Positions 56,628-64,000 of a DNA stretch of 64,000 nt are shown piece after piece (position 1 is the stretch's first letter; each line of letters opens with the position of its first letter). This stretch comes from Natronomonas halophila. GTDB lineage: Archaea > Halobacteriota > Halobacteria > Halobacteriales > Haloarculaceae. The stretch covers positions 2,108,001-2,172,000 of the forward strand of contig NZ_CP058334.1 of assembly GCF_013391085.1 (NCBI RefSeq). Direction: 5' to 3'. The notes beneath the pieces were generated by a model that saw nothing but the letters and a program-made list of their open reading frames with translations, was not told where the DNA came from and ran no database searches. The position numbers were made by a program, and so were the translations under genes.

Positions 56628-57742
56628 CACCGGTCACCTCCCCGACCGAAGAACTGTGATTTCACCCGGGCGAGCAGGTCGTCGTCGAGACTCTCGCGAG
56701 CCTCGTCGACGGCGTCGTCCGGCTTTTTGACGTCCATCGCGTTCTCGAAGCCGCTGGCCGGCTCGCCGCTGGTGTCGAAGGGCTCCTCGTAGTCGCCGGT
56801 GTCGTAGTCGCCGTCGGTGAACTCGCCGGGTTGCATGTAGATTTTGGGCGCCGACCCGTCCTCCTGTTCGGCTTCCTCGTCGTTTCGGGGACTCTCGATG
56901 ACCGACTCGTCGGGGAGCGTTTCGGGTGGACCGCCGCGGCGTTCGTCATCGCTGTCGAAGGCTTTCCAGACGGCGCCCTCGCCGAGGGAGGAATTGTCGT
57001 TGCCCCAGAAGCCGCGGAAGGCGGCGGCGCCGTCGATGATTCCGGGGAAGTCGGTCTGTCGCCAGCTCTGGAGTTTCTCGCCGTCGACGGTCTCGGAGAA
57101 CTCGCGCTCGCTCGGCGGTGCGGAGACGTCCTCGTAGCCCTGCCACTCGCTGTAGTAGATTACCTGCGTGAACGCGACGACGAGTTGGGGGACGAGGCCG
57201 GCGGTGCCCTCCAGAACGGGCAGCGGAACGCCGACGTCCGCGGCGGCCGACGACAGGGCGGCGGTGTCGACTTCCTTCTCGTCCAGCAGGGCGAGCGCGC
57301 GGAGGCGGTCCGTTCGCGCCAGCGAGGCGAAGGGGCCGCCGGCGTCGTATCGGGTCGGGTCCGGCGTGGCCTCGTTTTCGCCGCGGGCGATGAGTTCCAC
57401 CGCGGCGACGTCACAGACCTTGGCGACGGCCTCGGCGAGTCGGAGGTTCTCCTCGGTTCGGACCGGTATCCCGGCCGAAAACAGCGTGTTCACGTACTCG
57501 ATGAGGTAGGCGTCGAGGCCGATGTTCAGGCCGCCGGGTTTGTCCTCGGGGCCGAGCCCCTCCGGAACCTCGTCGATTTCGGGGATGACGGCGTCCACGA
57601 CGGCGGTGTACGCCGCCTGCGTGGTCGGGTCGGTTTCGCGGGCGCTCTGGGCGGCCGCCTCGGCGGACGGCAGCGCCATCGCGGCGCCCGCCCCCACGAC
57701 GCCGCGAAGCACCGTCCGCCGACCGATGCTAAACTCCTCCAT
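56627..57742 (-). CDS. Gluconate 2-dehydrogenase subunit 3-like protein with Tat signal
   Basis: 371 residues from the ATG at 57742. Twin-arginine signal GRRTVLRGVVGAGAAMALPS, cleaved about residue 30. The body resembles subunit 3 of gluconate 2-dehydrogenase and related small subunits (AAYTAVVDAVIPEIDEVPEG; LAEAVAKVCDVAAVELIARG; VYYSEW-like VIYYSEWQGYEDV). It lies upstream of, and is translationally coupled to, the GMC enzyme gene. The C-terminal 100 residues are acidic and low-complexity. Subunit 3 normally assists FAD subunit export or folding. Confidence 0.82.
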   Translation of the reverse strand: MEEFSIGRRTVLRGVVGAGAAMALPSAEAAAQSARETDPTTQAAYTAVVDAVIPEIDEVPEGLGPEDKPGGLNIGLDAYLIEYVNTLFSAGIPVRTEENLRLAEAVAKVCDVAAVELIARGENEATPDPTRYDAGGPFASLARTDRLRALALLDEKEVDTAALSSAAADVGVPLPVLEGTAGLVPQLVVAFTQVIYYSEWQGYEDVSAPPSEREFSETVDGEKLQSWRQTDFPGIIDGAAAFRGFWGNDNSSLGEGAVWKAFDSDDERRGGPPETLPDESVIESPRNDEEAEQEDGSAPKIYMQPGEFTDGDYDTGDYEEPFDTSGEPASGFENAMDVKKPDDAVDEARESLDDDLLARVKSQFFGRGGDR

Positions 57743-57811
57743 AGTTGTCCACGAATACATCTACATACGTATAGGACTTGTAGTGGACATTTCAGGCGTT
57801 TTATTACCAAT

Positions 57812-57931
57812 ATGGTGGGTAAAACGGCGAAATACGATGACGATGGGCTGCCTCAAATCGGACATCGGAAAACAACGTTCGAACAGTTCTATTCTCTGTA
57901 TCCGCGGTACGTCGTGAGAGACGCTGGGTGA
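57812..57931 (+). CDS. Possible 39-residue protein
   Basis: An open frame MVGKTAKYDDDGLPQIGHRK and then TTFEQFYSLYPRYVVRDAG lies in the divergent gap between the GMC pair and trpC. It is less GC-rich than its neighbours and has a TTTTATTA ten bases before the ATG, rather close for a promoter. The content is not a shadow of another gene. I cannot name it; may be spurious. Confidence 0.3.
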   Translation: MVGKTAKYDDDGLPQIGHRKTTFEQFYSLYPRYVVRDAG

Positions 57932-57995
57932 TTCGGCCCTCGCGTACGTCCGAGGCGCAACCCTTTTGTACAGATAAGTCCGTTAGCGTACAGTA

Positions 57996-58752
57996 ATGGA
58001 CACAACCAACGAGTTGGCGCCGGCGGTCCGCTCGATTCTGGAGGCGGCCGCCGAGCGGCCCGGCGGTGACGAGCGCGTCGCCGTCGACCCGCGGTCGCTG
58101 CCCGAAGCCTTCGCCGCCGCGGAGGCCGACGGTCGCGTCCCCCTCATCGCGGAGGTGAAACCGACCAGTCCGACGACCGAGGGCGAACGAACCGACGACC
58201 CGGTCGCGCTCGCCGAGGCCATGGTCGACGGCGGCGCCGCGGCGCTGTCGGTGCTGACCGAACCCGAACACTTCGGCGGGTCGCCCGAGACCCTGCGTCG
58301 GGTTCGGGAAGCCGTCGACGTGCCGGTGCTTCGGAAGGACTTCATCGTCCGCGAGGAGCAACTCGATACCGTCGAAGCGGACGTCGTCCTGCTCATCGTC
58401 CGCTTCGTCGACGACCTCGAAGGTCTGCTCGAAGCGGCCCGCGAGCGCGGCTTCCAGGTGCTCGTGGAGGCCCACACCGCCGAAGAGGTGGAGGCGGCGC
58501 TCGACGCCGGCGCGGATATCATCGGCATCAACAACCGCGACCTCGCGGAACTGGAGGTCGATTTAGGGACGTTCGAGCGGGTCGCCGACTCGATTCCGGC
58601 AGCAACTCGCGAGAGCGTCACCCTGATTGCGGAAAGTGGCATAGAGTCACGGGAAGACGTCTCGCGAATGCGCCGTGCGGGGGCCGACGGCCTGCTCGTC
58701 GGGTCGGCCATCATGGACGGCGACGTTCGCGAGAACACACAGGGACTCACCA

Positions 58753-58760
<8 letters not shown>
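57996..58760 (+). CDS. trpC: Indole-3-glycerol phosphate synthase
   Basis: 254 residues. (beta/alpha)8 enzyme that closes the indole ring in tryptophan synthesis. Seen: [55 protein letters not shown] (KDFI catalytic Lys), [13 protein letters not shown] and [13 protein letters not shown]. Overlaps trpB by eight bases. First gene of the trpCBA-ADH synthase operon; trpDEFG lies elsewhere. A weak TATA (TTTTGTAC) sits about 30 bases upstream. Confidence 0.95.
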
Positions 58761-60005
<1,245 letters not shown>

Positions 60006-60006
<1 letters not shown>

Positions 60007-60839
60007 TGGGACTTGAGGATTCTTTCGACGAACCGGCCTTCGTCCCCTACCTCGCGGCCGGCGACCCCGATTTCGACTCGTCTATCGAGTACGTCGAGGC
60101 CCTCGAACGCGGCGGCGCCGATATCATCGAACTCGGCCTGCCCTTCTCCGAACCCATCGCCGAGGGGCCGACCATCCAGCAGGCCGTCGTCCGGTCGCTG
60201 GAGGGCGGGATGACCCCCGAGCGGTTCTTCGAGTTCGTCGAGGAACTGGATGTCGACGTGCCGCTGGTCTGTATGACCTACTACAATCTGATTTATCAGT
60301 ACGGTCCCGAGGACGCGGAACCCGTCCTCCCCTTTGTCAAACGCGCCGCCGAGGTCGGTCTTGAGGGCTTCGTCGTCCCCGACCTGCCCGCCGAGGAAGC
60401 CGACCTGCTTCGGGAGGCCTGCGACGACCACGGTCTCGACCTCGTGTTCATCGTCGCGCCGACGACGAAAGGCGAACGCCTCGACCGCATCATGGAACAG
60501 GTTTCGGGCTACGTCTACGTGCAGGCCCGCCTCGGCGTCACGGGCGCCCGTGCGGACGTCTCCGACCAGACCGAGGAGAGCCTCGCACGCCTCGAACAGT
60601 ACGACGTCCCGAAGGCGGTCGGCTTCGGCATCTCCAGCGGCGAGCAGGCCGCCGACGTCGTTGCGGCGGGCGCCGACGGCGTCATCGTCGGCTCGGCGCT
60701 CGTGGATATCGTCGCCGAGGGCCACGAAGAGGACGAACCGACCGAGGAGACGGCCGCGAAACTGGAATCGCTCGCTCGCGAACTGAAGGAGGGCGCCCTC
60801 GCCGGCGCGCAACGTCGGCCGCGACCGGAAGGAACATGA
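60006..60839 (+). CDS. trpA: Tryptophan synthase alpha subunit
   Basis: 277 residues. Cleaves indole-3-glycerol phosphate to indole, which passes through a tunnel to TrpB. The catalytic glutamate is in [19 protein letters not shown]; the aspartate that is Asp60 in Salmonella TrpA appears as Glu in AEGPTIQ, a conservative change I believe is found in other haloarchaea. Y(I/V)[13 protein letters not shown] loop present. Its stop overlaps the start of the next gene. Confidence 0.95.
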
Positions 60840-61657
60840 CCGAACCTACCACACCCACACATATGACAACAGGGACCGCTGCACGCCTCGACCGCATCGG
60901 CACGGACGGCCGCTACGTCACCGTGCCGATGGACCACGGCATCACACTCGGGCCCGTCAAAGGCCTGAAAGACGTCGAATCGACCATCGACGCCGTCACC
61001 CGCGGCGGCGCCGACTCCGTACTGACCCAGAAGGGCATCGCCGACCGCGTCCACGGCAACACGAACGGCGCGGGCTATATCGTCCATCTCAACGGCTCGA
61101 CGGTTATCGGCCCGGACTCCAACGACAAACGGACGACCGGCTCGGTAAAGTCGGCCATCCGCGCCGGCGCCGACGCCGTCTCCTTCCACTTCAACGTCGG
61201 CTCCGATTACGAACCCGAACAGATGTCGGAACTCGCCGAAGTGACCGAGGAGGCCGCCGAATACGGCATTCCCGTGCTGGCGATGACCTACGCCCGCGGC
61301 CCCGGCATCGAGGGCGACGACCCCGAAGCCCTCGGCCACGCCGTCCGCCTCGGCGAGGAACTGGGCGCTGACCTCATCAAGACGGGCTACAGCGGCGATG
61401 CCGAGTCCTTCGAGCACGTCTGTGAATCGACCTCGCTGCCCGTCCTCATCGCCGGTGGGTCGCCGGACGGCGACCTCGCGGCCCTGCAGGACGTCCGCGG
61501 CGCGATGGACGCCGGCGGCGCTGGCGTCTCGATGGGGCGGACGATTTTCCAGCACGACGACCCAGAAAAGATGGCGCGCGCCGTTTCGCTCGTCGTCCAC
61601 GACGACCTGTCGGCCGAGGACGCCCTCGAACGGTCCGGCCTCGCGGTCGAGGCCTGA
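60836..61657 (+). CDS. 2-amino-3,7-dideoxy-D-threo-hept-6-ulosonate synthase (ADH synthase)
   Basis: 273 residues from the ATG overlapping the trpA stop; [13 protein letters not shown] at 60863 is an alternative start. Class I aldolase of the archaeal 3-dehydroquinate route: [20 protein letters not shown], the Schiff-base Lys in LIKTGYSGD, and [16 protein letters not shown]. Makes the precursor replacing DAHP. A fructose-bisphosphate aldolase-like activity cannot be excluded. Operon partners are the tryptophan genes; the 3-dehydroquinate synthase II gene that often follows is not next here. Confidence 0.9.
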   Translation: MTEPTTPTHMTTGTAARLDRIGTDGRYVTVPMDHGITLGPVKGLKDVESTIDAVTRGGADSVLTQKGIADRVHGNTNGAGYIVHLNGSTVIGPDSNDKRTTGSVKSAIRAGADAVSFHFNVGSDYEPEQMSELAEVTEEAAEYGIPVLAMTYARGPGIEGDDPEALGHAVRLGEELGADLIKTGYSGDAESFEHVCESTSLPVLIAGGSPDGDLAALQDVRGAMDAGGAGVSMGRTIFQHDDPEKMARAVSLVVHDDLSAEDALERSGLAVEA

Positions 61658-63301
61658 TTAGTCGGTTTCCCGCTCGCGGAGGTCCGTCCGCCTGATTTTT
61701 CCGGTCGTCGTCGTCGGCAGTTCGTCGACGAACTCGATTTCGCGCGGGTATTCGTGTTTCGCGAGGTTCTCCTTGACGAGCGTGCGGACCGCCTCCTTGA
61801 GGCCATCGTCCGCCTCGACGCCGGCGACGGGTTGGCAGAAGGCCTTGATGACCTCGCCGCGCGTATCGTCCGGAATCCCCACCACTCCGGCCTGTTCGAT
61901 TTTCGGGTGTTCGAGGATGGCTTCCTCGACTTCGCCGGGACCGACGCGGTAGCCGCTGGTGATGATGAGGTCGTCGTCGCGTGATTTGAACCAGATGTAG
62001 CCCTCCTCGTCCTGTTCGGCGAGGTCACCCGTGAGGTGCCACTCGGCGACGCGGACGCTGTCGGTCTTTTCGGGCTGGTTCCAGTACTCCTCGAAGAGGA
62101 CGGGGTCGCCCTCGCGTTTGACGGCGATTTCGCCGACCTCGCCGCGCGGTTGTTCCTCGCCGGTCTCCGAATCGACGATGCCGACGTCGTGGCCCGGCAC
62201 CGGCTTGCCCATGCTGCCCGGTTTCGCGGTGAACCACGACTGGCAGTTCGACACCAGCAGGTTCGCCTCCGTCTGGCCGTAGAGTTCGTTCATCGCGACG
62301 CCTTCCAGTTCCGAATCGGCCCACTCCATAATCTCGGGCGTCAGCGGTTCGCCGCCGGAACAGACCGCTTCGAGGGCGAGGTCGTAGTCGTCGGCGTCGA
62401 CGTTCATCATCATCCGGATGGCCGTCGGCGGCAGGAACGCCGAGGTAATTCGGAACTCCTCCATGAGGTCGAAGGCGGTTTCGGCGTCGAACTCGCCCAT
62501 CGGGTAGCCGACGACGGGTCGGCCGTAGTGCCACGCCGGAAACAGCAAGTCCCCGAGGGCGCCGATCCACGCCCAGTCCGCGGGCGTCCAGCAGACCGTC
62601 CCCGCGAGGTCGAGTTCGAAGTACATCTTGAAGGCCGGACAGTGGCCGAGCCAGACGTCGTGGCTGTGGAGGGCGCCCTTCGGCGGGCCGGTCGATCCGC
62701 TGGTGTACATGATGATGGCCGGCGTCTCCGGGCCAGTGTCGACGGCCTCGAACGACGGCGAGGCCTCCGTCAACATGTTGCTGAAGGAGTTCGGCGCCTC
62801 GTGGCCCCCGTCGTGTTTCCAGTCGACTTCGATGACCTCCTCGAGGTCCGGGCAGTTCTCGCTGGCGGCGTCGACGGCCTCGTAGCGGTCGGTATCGACG
62901 AGGACGGCCGTTGCAGCGCTGTCTTCGAGGCGGTATTCGAGCGCGTCGGGGCCGAACAGCACCGACAGCGGCATCGAGATGGCGCCGAGTTTCCAGCAGG
63001 CCAGATGCGTTATCGGGTTGGCCGGAACCTGTGGGAGGACGACACCGACCCGGTCGCCGCGTTCGATGCCCGCATCCGCGAGCGCGTTCGCAAAGCGGTC
63101 CGAGAGGCGGTCGAGGTCCGCGAAGGTGTATGTCTCCCGGCGGCCGTCCGGATAGGCCTGAAAGAGGGCGACTCTCGCCTCGGGGTCCTCGTGCTTGCCG
63201 ACGAGATCGTGGGCCGCGTTGTAGTCGGCCGGCACGTCCCAGTTGAACTCCTCGCGGGCCGTCTCGTAACTGCCGGTCGGAAGCGTGATGTTCCAGGTCA
63301 T
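61658..63301 (-). CDS. AMP-forming acyl-CoA synthetase
   Basis: 547 residues. ANL family: P-loop-like IIMYTSGSTGPPKGALHSHD (about 190-209), NELYGQTEANLLVSN, GDLAEQDEEGYIWFKSRDDD, and the C-terminal catalytic Lys in PTTTTGKIRRTDLR. Best resembles medium-chain or acetyl-type acyl-CoA synthetases that activate carboxylic acids. Lies 34 bases downstream of the LivF-like ABC ATPase gene on the same strand, suggesting the ABC system imports an organic acid that this enzyme activates. Confidence 0.92.
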   Translation of the reverse strand: MTWNITLPTGSYETAREEFNWDVPADYNAAHDLVGKHEDPEARVALFQAYPDGRRETYTFADLDRLSDRFANALADAGIERGDRVGVVLPQVPANPITHLACWKLGAISMPLSVLFGPDALEYRLEDSAATAVLVDTDRYEAVDAASENCPDLEEVIEVDWKHDGGHEAPNSFSNMLTEASPSFEAVDTGPETPAIIMYTSGSTGPPKGALHSHDVWLGHCPAFKMYFELDLAGTVCWTPADWAWIGALGDLLFPAWHYGRPVVGYPMGEFDAETAFDLMEEFRITSAFLPPTAIRMMMNVDADDYDLALEAVCSGGEPLTPEIMEWADSELEGVAMNELYGQTEANLLVSNCQSWFTAKPGSMGKPVPGHDVGIVDSETGEEQPRGEVGEIAVKREGDPVLFEEYWNQPEKTDSVRVAEWHLTGDLAEQDEEGYIWFKSRDDDLIITSGYRVGPGEVEEAILEHPKIEQAGVVGIPDDTRGEVIKAFCQPVAGVEADDGLKEAVRTLVKENLAKHEYPREIEFVDELPTTTTGKIRRTDLRERETD

Positions 63302-63335
63302 GGCTATGTCGGTGAGTATCGTATATTCGGGGTGC

Positions 63336-64000
63336 TTACTCCGCCTCGCCGCCCCCGACGGAGAGGTACTCGTCCAGCAGGTCCTCGCGTTTCCGGAGGT
63401 TGGAGACGGGGCCCTCCCAGACGTTCGACCCCTTGTCGATGATGTAGGCGGTCTCGCCGAGGTCGAGCGCGAAATCGACGTTCTGTTCGGTCATCAGGAC
63501 GGTCACGTCCCGGTCGACGACGTCCCCGAGGACCTCCCGGAGGTCCTCGACGATGACCGGTGCGAGGCCCTCTGTCGGTTCGTCGAGCAACAGGAGGTCG
63601 GGGTTCTGGACCAGCGCCCGGGCCACCGACAGCATCTGCTGTTCGCCGCCCGAGAGGTTCTCGCCCTGATTTTTCCGGAGGTCGTCCAGCACGGGGAATA
63701 TCTCGAACATCTCCTCGATTTCCCGGGGGTCTTTGGCGAGTTCGTGGGCCAGTTGGATGTTCTCGACGACGGTTAGCGTCGGGAAGACCCGACGTTCCTC
63801 CGGGACGAGTTTGATGCCGCGCTTGCTGATCCCCTCGACGGACATGTCACTGATGTCGTCGCCGCGGAACTCGATTCGGCCCTCCCGGCGCGGGACCGTC
63901 CCCGTAATCGAACGGAGGGTCGTCGTTTTGCCGGCGCCGTTCCGTCCCAGCAGCGTCACGACGTCGTTTTCCTCGATGGCCATCTCCAGGTCGAACAGCA
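63336..64000 (-). CDS. livF: ABC transporter ATP-binding protein, LivF type (cut by window end)
   Basis: 221 codons are visible (to 63336); the 5' end lies beyond the window, where only the last part of the N-terminus (LLFDLEMAIEENDVVTLLG) is seen. Walker A GRNGAGKTTT, ABC signature LSGGEQQML, Walker B LLLDEPTEGLAP, and H-loop region TEQNVDFAL are all present. LivF is the second ATPase of branched-chain amino acid and related importers; in this position, next to an acyl-CoA ligase, the substrate may be an organic acid rather than an amino acid. Confidence 0.9.
   Translation of the reverse strand, partial: LFDLEMAIEENDVVTLLGRNGAGKTTTLRSITGTVPRREGRIEFRGDDISDMSVEGISKRGIKLVPEERRVFPTLTVVENIQLAHELAKDPREIEEMFEIFPVLDDLRKNQGENLSGGEQQMLSVARALVQNPDLLLLDEPTEGLAPVIVEDLREVLGDVVDRDVTVLMTEQNVDFALDLGETAYIIDKGSNVWEGPVSNLRKREDLLDEYLSVGGGEAE

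Noticed and set aside
57932-57995. Transcription attenuator with tryptophan codons before trpC
   Set aside because: The gap is too short for a leader peptide with Trp codons plus hairpins and none is present.

Overview
The window is from a halophilic archaeon (class Halobacteria). It is GC-rich and its predicted proteins are strongly acidic. It carries archaeal marker genes (L37Ae, RNA polymerase subunit P, KEOPS Pcc1, prefoldin beta, TruD), a HalX response regulator and many haloarchaea-only families. Promoters are haloarchaeal: TATA-like boxes about 29 bases before start codons with little or no leader. The tRNA gene does not encode CCA. A relative of Natronomonas or Haloarcula fits, but genus cannot be fixed from this stretch. 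I saw no insertion sequence, CRISPR array, prophage or replication origin; nearly everything looks like chromosomal core or lineage-conserved DNA.

Layout, 1-17 kb: the 5' end of a pyruvate dehydrogenase E1-alpha gene and lipA; bifunctional thiDN; a TAXI-type TRAP transporter operon (receptor, DUF1850 protein, fused permease); a glyoxalase-like protein; a paired uncharacterised protein and FAD oxidoreductase; an Hsp20 operon; a UPF0175/DUF3368 toxin-antitoxin-like pair; a radical SAM-HhH protein; a structured 306-base gap; and truD with a 45-residue protein upstream. 17.4-26.2 kb: an eight-gene, almost fully overlapping operon for a type IV pilus/Tad-like machine (coiled-coil protein, membrane-anchored protein, VirB11/TadA-like ATPase, TadC-like platform, pilin-like and large secreted proteins).

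26-45 kb: housekeeping and conserved hypothetical genes, including an rpl37ae-rpoP-pcc1-pfdB-DUF3194 information-processing cluster, a DUF2070 membrane protein, an aldolase, a membrane-tethered [2Fe-2S] ferredoxin, a frameshifted small membrane gene beside tRNA-Arg(CCG), and a Na+/Ca2+ exchanger. 45-64 kb: a solitary PD-(D/E)XK nuclease-like protein; a HalX regulator; a cyclase/FAA-hydrolase catabolic pair; a two-gene crcB fluoride exporter divergent from a pilin-like gene; two isoaspartate methyltransferase paralogues around a third methyltransferase; a RecA-fold HTR-like protein; an MGMT-fold protein lacking the catalytic cysteine; a Tat-exported GMC oxidoreductase pair; the trpCBA-ADH synthase operon for aromatic amino acids; and an acyl-CoA ligase behind a LivF-type ABC ATPase cut off by the window end.

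The best candidates for undescribed biology are the pilus/secretion-like operon and a 30-base promoter block shared by its first gene, its internal pilin-like sub-operon and a distant pilin-like gene at 49.7 kb. Secondary points are several proteins whose expected active-site or metal-binding residues are absent, an in-frame palindromic insertion in a DUF1684 gene, and the structured gap at 15.5-15.8 kb.
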